Of a stretch of DNA of 64,000 bases, positions 25,300 through 34,221 are shown in pieces. The first letter of the stretch is position 1, and each line of letters starts with the position of its first letter. A program made the position numbers and the translations under genes. The notes beneath the pieces were generated by a model. It worked only from the letters and a program-made list of their open reading frames with translations. It ran no database searches and had not been told where the DNA came from. The DNA is from Paenibacillus pabuli (GTDB taxonomy: Bacteria > Bacillota > Bacilli > Paenibacillales > Paenibacillaceae), in the NCBI RefSeq assembly GCF_023101145.1, contig NZ_CP073714.1:7192001-7256000 (forward strand), read 5' to 3'.

Positions 25300-26208
25300 T
25301 CAGTAAAGGCTTACACTTTCAGCCTGGCGTTGTTCATAACGCAGTCCCTTGTATAAATCCGCTTTGCCAATCGAATGGAACAGATTCATTTTATAGCGAA
25401 TGACGCTTTGGGCCTCGGCAATGCATTCCGGATAAATGGCATTAGGGTCCCATAATTCCGTTGTACTCAAAATTTCACGAGCTTTTTTGAAGTATGAATA
25501 TTTCATATCGCTGGAAATATTGATTTTACAAATGCCCAGCTGAACGGAGTCGGAAACCTCCTGATCCGGGTTAGCGGACCCCCCGTGAAGAACGAGAGGG
25601 ATGTCTACCAATTGATTGATTTCTCTCAGGATATCCATTTGCAGCTCCGGTTTAATATGCTTGGGATAGATGCCATGGGCTGTACCGATGGCTACTGCTA
25701 ACGTGTCGATCCCCGTACGTGCCACAAAATCTTCCGCCTGGGCCGGGTCCGTGTAAGTTACCACCGATACGCCGCCTTCGATAGAGTTACCGGTCTGCCC
25801 AATCGTTCCCAATTCCCCTTCAACAGAGACGCCGACCGCGTGTGCAATTTCCACCGCCTGTTTTGTAATAGCCACATTGTCTTCATAAGGGAGCAGGGAA
25901 CCGTCAATCATGACGGAGGTGAATCCACACTTGATCGCCCGGATGATATCAGCAATGGACCCGCCATGATCAAGATGAATCACCAGTGGAACATGGCTGG
26001 CATGTGCACGCTGGCGGGCATATGCGAAAAATTCATCCGTCAAAAATTCAAGTTCCGTGGGGTGGATGGCGATGATAGCCGGTGAATTGGAATGTTCGGC
26101 CTCCTCAATCACCGCTCTCAAAAATGTACTGTCTGCCACGTTAAATGCGCCTACCGCGAATTTGTGTTCCTTGGCTACCTGTAGCAATTCCTTCATCGTA
26201 ATCAACAT
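25300..26208 (-). CDS. Class II ketose-bisphosphate aldolase (FbaA/GatY-like)
   Basis: A 302-residue zinc-dependent aldolase. Zinc and substrate motifs are visible: VIHLDHGGS (catalytic D and zinc H), VEGELGTIG, AIGTAHGIYP and LVLHGGSANPD. Such enzymes cleave fructose-, tagatose- or related ketose phosphates to dihydroxyacetone phosphate and an aldehyde. ATG at 26208 with AAAGGAG upstream. It is the last gene of a PTS operon, so it probably splits the phosphorylated sugar delivered by that PTS. The precise sugar is unknown. Confidence 0.88.
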   Translation of the reverse strand: MLITMKELLQVAKEHKFAVGAFNVADSTFLRAVIEEAEHSNSPAIIAIHPTELEFLTDEFFAYARQRAHASHVPLVIHLDHGGSIADIIRAIKCGFTSVMIDGSLLPYEDNVAITKQAVEIAHAVGVSVEGELGTIGQTGNSIEGGVSVVTYTDPAQAEDFVARTGIDTLAVAIGTAHGIYPKHIKPELQMDILREINQLVDIPLVLHGGSANPDQEVSDSVQLGICKINISSDMKYSYFKKAREILSTTELWDPNAIYPECIAEAQSVIRYKMNLFHSIGKADLYKGLRYEQRQAESVSLY

Positions 26209-26273
26209 AAGTCCTCACATCTCCTTTGGATTAGTGTATAGATTCAGTAGTAAGCGCTCTCATTTCAGTGAGC

Positions 26274-27365
26274 TTATTCCACTTTGAACACAATGTCATC
26301 GAAGCTTACACTTTCATCTTCCGTGTCGTCGAATTCTTCATCCACAGCCGTTACTGGCTTCTTTAATAGGGATAAGGTTATTCCACAGATTCCGGTACCA
26401 ATGAGAAGAGACAGCATAAACAGCCATGGATGCGTAAAAAGGGGGACAACGAACAATCCGCCATGCGGCACCGGAGCCTCAACGCCCCAGATCATAATCA
26501 GGCCACCTGCTATCGCTGAGCCAATGACACAGGAAGTCACCACCCGGACCAGATCCCTTGCTGCAATCGGAATGACTCCCTCCGTAACCATACAGATTCC
26601 CATCGGAAATGCAGCCTTTAACGATTCCTTTTCCGCTGCTGTGTATTTGTTTCTCGTCAGGAAGTACGATAGGGTGATCCCCAGTGGCGGAATAATCGAG
26701 CCGACAAACTTGACTGCCTCAGGCCCATAGATACCTTGGACCAGCATTCCATCAGCAAACAGCGACATCGTTTTATTAACAGGTCCTCCAAAGTCAAAGG
26801 TAGCCATCAAGCCCAGAATGGCCCCGAGCGCAAATTTGGACCCCCCCTGCATTGATTCAAGCACATGGGTGAGGCTGTCCTGCAGCCAGACAATCGGCTG
26901 ACCAATAACAAGGAAGATACACAAACCGGAAATCAATGTGGCCAGAAACGGAATAACGAGGACGGGCATTAATCCCTGCATGGACTTTGGCAGCTTTACA
27001 TATTTTCGGATGCCAACAACGACATAACCCACGAGGAATCCTCCCAACATCCCACCAATGAACCCCGCCTGAATCTGACTGCATATAAAACCAACAATTA
27101 ATCCTGGAGCAATTCCGGGACGGTCTGAGATCGAATAAGCAATCGCTGCGCAAATTAAAGGTACAACCAGCCCCATTCCCCAACCGCCGATCTGGTTAAT
27201 CATATACGGAATGGTTCCTTCCGCCTTGCCCACATCAGCTCCTCCTAATATTTGACCCAGCGCGATACACAGCCCTGAAGCAACGATCAAAGGAATCATA
27301 TAGGAAATTCCGGTTAACAAATGGCCTTTGATCACTGAACCTGCGTTATTGGATTTAGCGCTCAT
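26274..27365 (-). CDS. PTS fructose-family EIIC permease
   Basis: A 363-residue membrane permease of the fructose/mannitol class, with about nine predicted helices. Characteristic segments are GVSYMIPLIVASG-like at residues 18-31, GFIGGMLGGFLVGYVV, FGGPVNKTMSLF, CMVTEGVIPIAARD and PHGGLFVVPLF. The C-terminal tail is acidic (EEFDDTEDESVSFDD), where some family members carry fused domains. The order EIIA, EIIB, EIIC is split into separate genes here. The sugar is not known; fructose-like EIIC proteins also take other ketoses and mannosyl-glycerate. Confidence 0.88.
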   Translation of the reverse strand: MSAKSNNAGSVIKGHLLTGISYMIPLIVASGLCIALGQILGGADVGKAEGTIPYMINQIGGWGMGLVVPLICAAIAYSISDRPGIAPGLIVGFICSQIQAGFIGGMLGGFLVGYVVVGIRKYVKLPKSMQGLMPVLVIPFLATLISGLCIFLVIGQPIVWLQDSLTHVLESMQGGSKFALGAILGLMATFDFGGPVNKTMSLFADGMLVQGIYGPEAVKFVGSIIPPLGITLSYFLTRNKYTAAEKESLKAAFPMGICMVTEGVIPIAARDLVRVVTSCVIGSAIAGGLIMIWGVEAPVPHGGLFVVPLFTHPWLFMLSLLIGTGICGITLSLLKKPVTAVDEEFDDTEDESVSFDDIVFKVE

Positions 27366-27381
27366 CGTCTCGCCTCCTTTT

Positions 27382-27699
27382 TTATGAGGATACCCCTAAA
27401 GACTGCTCCACCTTTTCAATGAATTTAATCGGCGCTTTAATAACCGTTTCGGTTTTCACCCGAATGATCCGCTTGCCTTTGAACCGTTCTTCTCCACCGA
27501 TCTTGATATCTGCGGCCACAATGACGATATCAGCATCTTTGATCTCTTCCCTGGAAAGCTCGTTTTCAGTTCCTATGGTGCCTTGGGTCTCCACTTTAAT
27601 CTCATGTCCACGAGCTTTCGCGCCTTTGATCAATTTTTCCTTGGCAATATACGTGTGGGCAATACCAGCAGTGCATGCGGCTACGGCTACAATGTTCAT
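27382..27699 (-). CDS. PTS fructose-family EIIB
   Basis: A 105-residue EIIB with the phospho-cysteine C9 in VAVAACTAGIAHTYIA. It accepts phosphate from EIIA and passes it to the sugar. The frame opens at 27756, but GGAGG seven bases before the ATG at 27699 and the family N terminus MNIVAV set the start. It lies 16 bases upstream of the EIIC gene and 62 bases after EIIA. Confidence 0.9.
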   Translation of the reverse strand: MNIVAVAACTAGIAHTYIAKEKLIKGAKARGHEIKVETQGTIGTENELSREEIKDADIVIVAADIKIGGEERFKGKRIIRVKTETVIKAPIKFIEKVEQSLGVSS

Positions 27700-27761
27700 C
27701 AGTATCCCTCCAAATGGTGTAGGTGTGCTCCATTTAATTAAAATCCAGAAAGTCACTTATT

Positions 27762-28229
27762 CTAAGATACGCTCTCCCTGCTTGCAAACAGCTCCATAAT
27801 CCGGGCCGGATCAGGCTCATGCATCAAACGTTCCAATACCTCCTCATCAGCAAGCATACTGGCAACCTGGACCAACAGTTTCATGTGGGTTGTATTCCGG
27901 TCCACAAGTCGTACGGCAAACAAAATAACGACATGGACAGGTTTGCCGTCCAGGGTTTCCCATTCAAGCGGGTGCTTTGTCCGCCCTATGGTGAGCGAGG
28001 TTTTGAGAACAGCAGCTGACTTGCCATGAGGAATGGCAACATGATTCTCCAGACCGGTCTGGCCTTCTTCCTCTCTTGCATAGACGTCCTTGATAAACTC
28101 CTCTTTGGAGGACAGCGCACCATCCTTCTCCAGCAAATCCGCCAGTTCCTCAATAGCTTCATCCTTGGTTCGAGCTTGTAGATCCAGCTTAATCAACCGT
28201 TCGTTGATAATCTTGGTTATATCCATCAT
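27762..28229 (-). CDS. PTS fructose/mannitol-family EIIA
   Basis: A 155-residue EIIA with phospho-histidine H68 in NHVAIPHGKS and the conserved VILFAVRLVDRNTTHMKLL. It takes phosphate from HPr. The ATG at 28229 (or the next codon) follows AGGAGGAGG. The start overlaps the end of the PRD regulator gene by 41 bases, so the sensor-regulator and the PTS are made from one transcript. Confidence 0.9.
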   Translation of the reverse strand: MMDITKIINERLIKLDLQARTKDEAIEELADLLEKDGALSSKEEFIKDVYAREEEGQTGLENHVAIPHGKSAAVLKTSLTIGRTKHPLEWETLDGKPVHVVILFAVRLVDRNTTHMKLLVQVASMLADEEVLERLMHEPDPARIMELFASRESVS

Positions 28230-30222
28230 GGTCCTCCTCCTGATCGTGCTTCGACTGTAATATCCCGACAAGCTCCATAGGTGTAGTCACTCTCAAGATC
28301 TGTTCATACATACGCCTGCACATCAACAGACTCTGTATTTCGATCAGCAATTCAGTTATTGATTCATCCTTCGAGAAAGCGATTACAATTTCCAGTTTGC
28401 CAGTTGCCGCTTCATCTCGAACAACATTAAAACCGACGACTGGATTAATATTCATATCACTGCGGGTTAGAAAAACCGACAAATGATTATTCAGCTTGGC
28501 CTCGGCAAACGTCCGATTCTCCATGTTAGCGCCTACATGTTTGAGTATGGATGTAAACAATTTCAGACGGGACGCTGCCCCTTCTGCAAACGGTGCCTTC
28601 GTATTTGTTTCAATCTGCAAACAAGAAGGGTGAACGTACGCCCCGAGCAGCGGAAATGAAAACACCTTGTTTTGATGCTGATTCAACTTCTCCTCGTTAA
28701 ACTTGGCCTTGATTAGGCTGACATCCGTATCATTTAAGAGCGCCGAGACATACACAACCGGCAGATCCTGATGCTCCAGTTTAACGGTAGATATGATCAG
28801 ATCAATTCCCGTCCAATCCTCCGTGCGCTTGAACCAGCTTACCGAAATGACATCAACGACTTCCCATTCGGGAAATGAACGGTTGATCCGATTTTTCAGC
28901 AAATGAGAGGTGCCTATTCCAGTAGAGCAGACCAGAATAACTCTTTTCTTTTTACTGCTTTTCTCAATGGATGCCTGAAAATAAAGTACCAGGTAACTTA
29001 TCTCGTCATCACTAAACGTATTCAACCCACAGGCTTGGGCAATGGGCAGCATTCCCAAACGGACCAGGGAGAAGATCTCGGCATACTCCTTGCTTATCTC
29101 CTCCAATAGAGGATTTTTAATGGAAATGTTGTATTTTAGACGGTTCAGCATCGGTTTAAAATGGATAATCAGTCCCTTGTACAACTGTTCGTCTTTTGTA
29201 AGGTCACGCCGGATCATACCAGATACGGTCTGAATCAATTCCTTGACCATCGCTTTGGACTCCGGGCAAGCTTTGTCCATCAGACCTGACAACTCATGGT
29301 TAAGGGATGGGACACTCATTCCTGACGAAATCAGATATTGATAGATGAAATAGATCTCTTCACTTGGCAATTCCAATCCGTATTGTTCCCTGATCCTGTT
29401 GGCCATGTCTTTCGCGATAGAATGCACAGCTGGGTCGGTTACTGGATGTTCAGAAAATCCGTCAGCCAGGCGAATGACCTTGCCACTCTTCAGTCTGCGG
29501 ATACAAATCAGCAGGTGAGTCAGCATGTTGATGTAATACGGGTCACCTATGGTATATCCTAATCGCTGCTCGGTTTCTTCCAGAATGCGTTGAATTCCTT
29601 TTACCGGATCAGAGCCAAAATGTTCAATCAATTCACCCAGTGTGTTGCCATCAATCCGGGACTGATGCTCTTGCTCTTGTTCTTCCCTCCGGTCTTCACT
29701 CACAAGCTCATAAATGAGAGAAGCCATGGCTTTGCGGATATCGATCTCTGATCCGATAAGACGGGTCCCGAGCTGACTTTTCTCCAGTCGCAGATGAAAG
29801 GGTTCAATTCGTTCTTCAATAGCCTTGAGATCATTCACAATCGATGCCTTGCCAATAAAGTATTCTTCTGACAGCTTGTTAATCGAGGTTTCCTCAGGAG
29901 AATCATATAATAAATTCGTCAATATTTTGATTCTCCTCGCCTCTACGGAGAGGGTCGTCACCACCTTTTTTCCGGGAATCCATTGCGTGCTCCTCAGTTC
30001 CATCGTCTGTTCCTGGGTTAAAGCCAGCGCAATACCTGTTCCCGGCTTCCGTTCAAGGCGAATTCCGCGGGTATCCAAATTGTGCTCCAGAGCGTTTAGT
30101 TCCCTGTAAATGGTTTTTTCGGACCAGTTCATGTGACTGGCTATTTCTTTGACCGGAACGAAATCCCTACGCTCCAATAGAAAATGCAAAATCTGATATT
30201 CTCTCGCAGACAGCGCTTTCAT
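28189..30222 (-). CDS. PRD-containing PTS-regulated transcriptional activator (MtlR/LicR type)
   Basis: A 677-residue multidomain activator: two N-terminal helix-turn-helices (SAREYQILHFLLERRDFVPV, MNWSEKTIYRELNAL), PRD1 and PRD2 (about 190-400), an EIIB-like domain with C at VILVCSTGIGTSHLL (about 412), and an EIIA-like domain at the C terminus. Activity is set by phosphorylation from HPr and by the cognate EIIB. ATG at 30222 with AAGGAG about ten bases upstream. First gene of the operon, so it likely activates its own PTS-aldolase genes. Confidence 0.9.
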   Translation of the reverse strand: MKALSAREYQILHFLLERRDFVPVKEIASHMNWSEKTIYRELNALEHNLDTRGIRLERKPGTGIALALTQEQTMELRSTQWIPGKKVVTTLSVEARRIKILTNLLYDSPEETSINKLSEEYFIGKASIVNDLKAIEERIEPFHLRLEKSQLGTRLIGSEIDIRKAMASLIYELVSEDRREEQEQEHQSRIDGNTLGELIEHFGSDPVKGIQRILEETEQRLGYTIGDPYYINMLTHLLICIRRLKSGKVIRLADGFSEHPVTDPAVHSIAKDMANRIREQYGLELPSEEIYFIYQYLISSGMSVPSLNHELSGLMDKACPESKAMVKELIQTVSGMIRRDLTKDEQLYKGLIIHFKPMLNRLKYNISIKNPLLEEISKEYAEIFSLVRLGMLPIAQACGLNTFSDDEISYLVLYFQASIEKSSKKKRVILVCSTGIGTSHLLKNRINRSFPEWEVVDVISVSWFKRTEDWTGIDLIISTVKLEHQDLPVVYVSALLNDTDVSLIKAKFNEEKLNQHQNKVFSFPLLGAYVHPSCLQIETNTKAPFAEGAASRLKLFTSILKHVGANMENRTFAEAKLNNHLSVFLTRSDMNINPVVGFNVVRDEAATGKLEIVIAFSKDESITELLIEIQSLLMCRRMYEQILRVTTPMELVGILQSKHDQEEDHDGYNQDYQRTVD

Positions 30223-30365
30223 TTGGGGATCACTCCTTCCTTACGCTCACAGCATAACACCCCTATTTTTTTTGATAAATACTAAAATATGTCCATTTCA
30301 TTCGGGTCAAATTAATATACCTCCTGTTCAGCACCAGCGGAACACCCGTTGTTTCAGGCACAAGG

Positions 30366-30408
30366 AAAAGGCTCCTGATCGGATTTCCTACCCGATTAGA
30401 AGCCTTTT
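30366..30408 (-). terminator. Intrinsic terminator of the glycosyltransferase gene
   Basis: Hairpin AAAAGGCT/AGCCTTTT (30366-30373 and 30401-30408) with an inner ATCGG/CCGAT; on the minus strand it runs into CCTTTTCCTTG. It is 30 bases past the glycosyltransferase stop. Confidence 0.68.
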
Positions 30409-30438
30409 GCACACCGTTTATACCTGCATTTATATGGG

Positions 30439-31437
30439 TCACTTCAACCAGTTAGCGAAAAAGTCCCGGTATCCCTCTTTCATGATCGTGCGCGAAAAAG
30501 CACCAAAGGCATACTCCCGGTTGTCTTCCGACACACTGCGCGGCGCTGCAGCCGCCATGTTCACCAATTCAAACCAGTTATCCTCATTGCCTGCAAAAGC
30601 ATGTGTGGAACGGATGTGTCCATAGCAAGCATGCTCCGGCTTCACAACCATTTTACCCATCGCCATCGCTTCGGTCAGCGGCATCGCAAACGTATCAAAT
30701 GCCGAACAGCTCCAATACACCTTGGATGAGTTCATCAGGGTAAATACTTCATCCTGTGTCAGCGCGAATTGCAATTTTACGTTGTCCGGAATGTTGTATT
30801 TCTTCATGCTTTCCTCATAACGACGACCGCCGAATACCATGTATACTTCCTTGTCCGGGTTCTGCCGGGCATATTCCAGCACCAGATCCGGGCGGCGATT
30901 CGCCTCATCCCGACCGATCCAGAGCACACGATTATGCACAACCTGACTCGGGTCGTAGTGGCGATTTGCGAGCTCTTCGCTAAAGCCGATCGGGATAACG
31001 TTCACGTCATGTACACCGAAATTGCGGCCCAGTTCTGTTTTTAGGAACTCCGTCTGCACAATCGCTTTATCCACCATCGTATAAAATGGCTTCATCATCT
31101 CATACCCCGTCAGTGCCGGGTCGGGAAAACTGTGCGGGAACAACACACTCTTCGGTAGAAACATCTTCAGGAACGTAAATCCGGATACGGTATAGATGAC
31201 ATGCTCTATATTCTGGCTATAGATCTGGTCCAGCACGATATCATAGTTCACCAGATCGCCTTTCTCATGCTCATAACCCGGCAACCAGTCATACCCGCTG
31301 ACATGGCGTTCCGGCGAGATGAATACAATCTCCACGCCCAGCTCCAGCCCGATCTGCTTCAGCCGATCCGCAAATACGCGCGGGCCCTGGGCCTCCGTGA
31401 ATTGAATTTTACGCATTACGAGTCCTACTTTACGCAT
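30439..31437 (-). CDS. GT4-like glycosyltransferase
   Basis: A 332-residue GT-B fold protein. The C-terminal half has the nucleotide-sugar pattern HNRVLWIGRDEANRRPDLVL, VYMVFGGRRYEESM, and the acidic motif WSCSAFDTFAMPLTEAMAMG typical of family 4. The N-terminal half has the acceptor domain. ATG at 31437 with GAGGGG upstream (a GTG at 31446 abuts it). It follows an APH-like kinase gene by 27 bases. The acceptor is unknown; spore coat, wall or exopolysaccharide are all possible. Confidence 0.8.
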   Translation of the reverse strand: MRKVGLVMRKIQFTEAQGPRVFADRLKQIGLELGVEIVFISPERHVSGYDWLPGYEHEKGDLVNYDIVLDQIYSQNIEHVIYTVSGFTFLKMFLPKSVLFPHSFPDPALTGYEMMKPFYTMVDKAIVQTEFLKTELGRNFGVHDVNVIPIGFSEELANRHYDPSQVVHNRVLWIGRDEANRRPDLVLEYARQNPDKEVYMVFGGRRYEESMKKYNIPDNVKLQFALTQDEVFTLMNSSKVYWSCSAFDTFAMPLTEAMAMGKMVVKPEHACYGHIRSTHAFAGNEDNWFELVNMAAAAPRSVSEDNREYAFGAFSRTIMKEGYRDFFANWLK

Positions 31438-31464
31438 GTTCTGCACCCCTCATTTCTATTCCCA

Positions 31465-32427
31465 TCAACACAGCTTCATGCACTGTTTCAGCGTCATTGC
31501 CGTCTCGTGCCACTGGTTCCGCAGCTGTTCCTCGGGCCATACACAGTCTGCACTTCTCAGATCCCCATCAATCAGACGCAGCATCCAGAGCGAGAATACA
31601 ATGGCATATGCACGGTACCACCTTTTAAAAGAAACCCGGTCAACCTGAACGCTATGGCGCTCCAGCCCGTCTAGATAAACATCAATAATCCGCTCCCGCA
31701 GCTCAGGCGTAACGGTTCTCGGGAACAGCGGATGTGATAAATCCACCAGATGATACACGTCCCAGAGAGCCGTATTCAGATGCGCATGCTCCCAATCGAT
31801 AATGACCAGCCTGCCATTCACATCCGCCATGTTGCCGGGATGGAGATCTCCGTGACACAAAACACGAGGTAACTTCTCCTCAGCTGTATGGATTAGCGCG
31901 GCGATGTTGTGCCAATCCGATGGTGACAGTGTGATCTCCAGCTTGGACAACAATTCAGCGGTGGATTCCTTTTGCCCAAGCAGATCATCCAATATGTCCC
32001 CAATTGGCGGTTTCTGACCCACTCGGGGCAGTTCGCCCCAATCAGCAACAGATAATGAGTGCCACTCCGCCATATGTACAGCAGCAGCCAGCATGATCTC
32101 TTCCCGCGAATCATGCACCAGTTCGCCCAGATCCTCATAGATGATCCAGCTCTGTTCCGCGTCAATTTCACGATCGGATGCAGCAATTAGCGTTGGATAT
32201 ATAGGGGGCAATACAGACAGCACATGCCTCGACATCCATTGCTCGCGCCCATATTGTGCAGGATTGGTCAGCGGTTTGAAAATAAAACTTTCACCGGTAT
32301 GAACAGTGAAACGCTCCACATACTTGCCATTCATGCCTTTGTAGAGCCGTTCCCTACTTGTTATATATTGTTCATTCAACGTCCCTTCGGGAGTCACCCA
32401 GCGATGCGCCTGCACGTCTTCATTCAT
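31465..32427 (-). CDS. Aminoglycoside phosphotransferase-fold kinase
   Basis: A 320-residue APH/choline-kinase type protein. The catalytic loop is VLCHGDLHPGN, with the metal-binding D in VIIDWEHAHLNTALWD; the N-terminal nucleotide-binding lobe includes RFTVHTGESFIFKPL. Family substrates range from antibiotics to small alcohols and sugars. Because it is paired with a glycosyltransferase rather than a resistance locus, a metabolic or coat-related role is more likely. ATG at 32427 with GGAAGG eight bases upstream. Divergent from the TetR gene at 32661. Confidence 0.82.
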   Translation of the reverse strand: MNEDVQAHRWVTPEGTLNEQYITSRERLYKGMNGKYVERFTVHTGESFIFKPLTNPAQYGREQWMSRHVLSVLPPIYPTLIAASDREIDAEQSWIIYEDLGELVHDSREEIMLAAAVHMAEWHSLSVADWGELPRVGQKPPIGDILDDLLGQKESTAELLSKLEITLSPSDWHNIAALIHTAEEKLPRVLCHGDLHPGNMADVNGRLVIIDWEHAHLNTALWDVYHLVDLSHPLFPRTVTPELRERIIDVYLDGLERHSVQVDRVSFKRWYRAYAIVFSLWMLRLIDGDLRSADCVWPEEQLRNQWHETAMTLKQCMKLC

Positions 32428-32625
32428 GCCATTCACCTTCCATTCCGTTCCCCAGGCTTGGAGCTGGTGCTGTTCATGTTTGTCTTTGCAGCCCTACTTC
32501 TGCCCACGCTCCGTGCCCGCCTATCCGTTATTATTTCTATCCATCATACGTTGCCGTTCATAAGCCTGCAAGCTTTGAGTGAGAGCACTTTTCCTAGCGT
32601 TAAATAAGAGATTTCGAAATGTTGG

Positions 32626-32654
32626 TTGCAATTTAGTTAGTAATCACTTACTAT
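32626..32654 (+). promoter_or_regulatory. Promoter with overlapping operator of the second TetR gene
   Basis: TTGCAA (32626-32631), 17-base spacer, TACTAT (32649-32654). The operator TTAGT-N8-ACTAT at 32637-32654 fills the spacer and -10; the overlapping perfect palindrome TAGTAA-TCAC-TTACTA is at 32638-32653. The start point predicted from the -10 falls on the ATG itself. Confidence 0.6.
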
Positions 32655-32660
32655 ACAATC

Positions 32661-33257
32661 ATGAAGAACAAACCTCATGTAGACAGCAAAAAGAAAGACA
32701 TCCTACAAGCGGCGATGCGCTTGTTTGCAACCAAAGGCGTTGACGGCATTTCCGTCAAAGAGATCGGTGACGCCGCCGGAGTAACGGATGCGGCGATCTA
32801 CAAACATTTTAAAAACAAAGATGCCGTTGCCCTTGAGGCCTTCACCCAATATTGCGCGGACTACACTTCACTGATTGATGGGTATGTTCGCCAGGAAGGT
32901 CCGGTGCTCGAACGCTTCAAGCAACTGATTACCGAAGTTCTCCACTTGCATGATGAAGATCCCTACGGACTGCTGTTGATCTCACAAAATCACGAGATTT
33001 TCATTGAAGCTGGAAGCAGTGAGGATTACCGTCAGCCGCTGGATGCGTTGATGGATCTAATCGATCAGGGAATTATGCGAGGTGAACTGCCCGCTCAGGA
33101 CTCACGGCTCACGGCCGTTCTGGTCATTGGTGCCATTACGCGCATGGCCGTCTCCAGTATGCAAGGTGAACTGCCGGAGTTGTTGGTACCTTACACCGGG
33201 GAAACCATTCATCGTCTAGCATCGATGTTGGGCCAGGTAACAGCTGAGTTGGGATAA
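32661..33257 (+). CDS. TetR/AcrR-family transcriptional regulator
   Basis: A 198-residue repressor with a clear N-terminal helix-turn-helix (ISVKEIGDAAGVTDAAIYKHF, residues about 34-54) and a helical sensor domain. There is no Shine-Dalgarno sequence before the ATG at 32661: the base before it belongs to ACAATC directly after the -10, so the mRNA may be leaderless. A TTAGT-N8-ACTAW site overlaps its promoter, and a matching site precedes the quinone reductase gene downstream, so it probably represses both. Confidence 0.88.
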   Translation: MKNKPHVDSKKKDILQAAMRLFATKGVDGISVKEIGDAAGVTDAAIYKHFKNKDAVALEAFTQYCADYTSLIDGYVRQEGPVLERFKQLITEVLHLHDEDPYGLLLISQNHEIFIEAGSSEDYRQPLDALMDLIDQGIMRGELPAQDSRLTAVLVIGAITRMAVSSMQGELPELLVPYTGETIHRLASMLGQVTAELG

Positions 33258-33379
33258 CACCCGACAGATTGCATCTTTGAAATCGTTCCGATCAGATCAG
33301 GCAATAATCAACGGCATAAGTTTCACCTATATACAAGACCAGCTTCATCCGACTTCGGGATATTTCTGAAGGTTTACCG

Positions 33380-33404
33380 GGTCATTCGTGACCTTTTCTT
33401 TTTG
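33380..33404 (+). terminator. Intrinsic terminator of the TetR gene
   Basis: GGTCA-TTCG-TGACC hairpin with a UUCG tetraloop (33380-33393) followed by TTTTCTTTTT. It separates the TetR gene from the quinone reductase gene. Confidence 0.82.
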
Positions 33405-33413
33405 CACATGAGG

Positions 33414-33431
33414 TTAGTGTTCATTAACTAA
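33414..33431 (+). promoter_or_regulatory. Candidate TetR operator before the quinone reductase gene
   Basis: TTAGTGTTCATTAACTAA has the same TTAGT-N8-ACTAW architecture as the site at 32637-32654, and 13 of 18 bases agree. It lies 23 bases upstream of the ATG at 33455. Confidence 0.55.
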
Positions 33432-33454
33432 AATAGACAGGACGTGTCGTCATC

Positions 33455-34033
33455 ATGAAGAAAATATTAATTATCCAAGGCAACCCCGTTTCCCCAAGTT
33501 ACAATGGCGCAATCGCCGAAGCTTATCGTAAAGGCGCTGTGCAGGCAGGTGCTGAGGTTCGCATGATTACCCTGAACGAACTGGAATTCAACATGAATTT
33601 AGAGGGAGGCTATCGTAATAAACTGCCGCTCGAACCGGACTTGCTGGAAGCTCAAGAGGCCATTAAGTGGGCAGAGCATCTCGTATGGGTGTTCCCGATT
33701 TGGTGGGGAGGACCACCAGCTTTATTCAAAGGATTCATCGACCGCATCTTCATGCCAGGCTATGCCTTCAAATATCACAAAGGTAAACTTTTCCCGGATC
33801 AGCTGCTCAAAGGCCGCACCGCTCGCATGATAACCACCATGGATGGTCCGAACTGGTACTACAAATGGTTCCAAGGTGAGCCCGCACACAAAATGATGAA
33901 GATCTCCACGTTTGCGCTGACAGGCATCAAACCTGTGCGCATAACACCTGTAGATCTTGTGGGCAAACAGTCCGAGGAACAGAGAAAGAAATGGTTGGAG
34001 AAGATTGAGCAGCTTGGACGGAAGATGAAATAA
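33455..34033 (+). CDS. NAD(P)H quinone reductase / flavodoxin-fold oxidoreductase
   Basis: A 192-residue flavoprotein of the NQO1/MdaB/KefF type. The N-terminal FMN/FAD loop is IIQGNPVSPSYNGAIAEAY; VWVFPIWWGGPPALFKGFIDRIF is the diagnostic family block, followed by PGYAFKYHKGK. It reduces quinones or other electrophiles by two electrons with NAD(P)H. It is controlled separately from the TetR gene by its own operator-like site and is probably induced by quinone or electrophile stress (inferred). Confidence 0.88.
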   Translation: MKKILIIQGNPVSPSYNGAIAEAYRKGAVQAGAEVRMITLNELEFNMNLEGGYRNKLPLEPDLLEAQEAIKWAEHLVWVFPIWWGGPPALFKGFIDRIFMPGYAFKYHKGKLFPDQLLKGRTARMITTMDGPNWYYKWFQGEPAHKMMKISTFALTGIKPVRITPVDLVGKQSEEQRKKWLEKIEQLGRKMK

Positions 34034-34221
34034 GTAGTTAAATTATAAAATTCGATCAGAATGTACATCCTCCATCGCTTAGAAAATATCCAATTGTATC
34101 CTTCCATAATATGGAGAGTACGCTTAAAATAAGACGTTGTGACAGTGTTGCCATAAAAGGAGGTATCCATAGATTCAATGGTCGTCTCATAACATCATAA
34201 AAAGCATGGAGGATCACGAAA

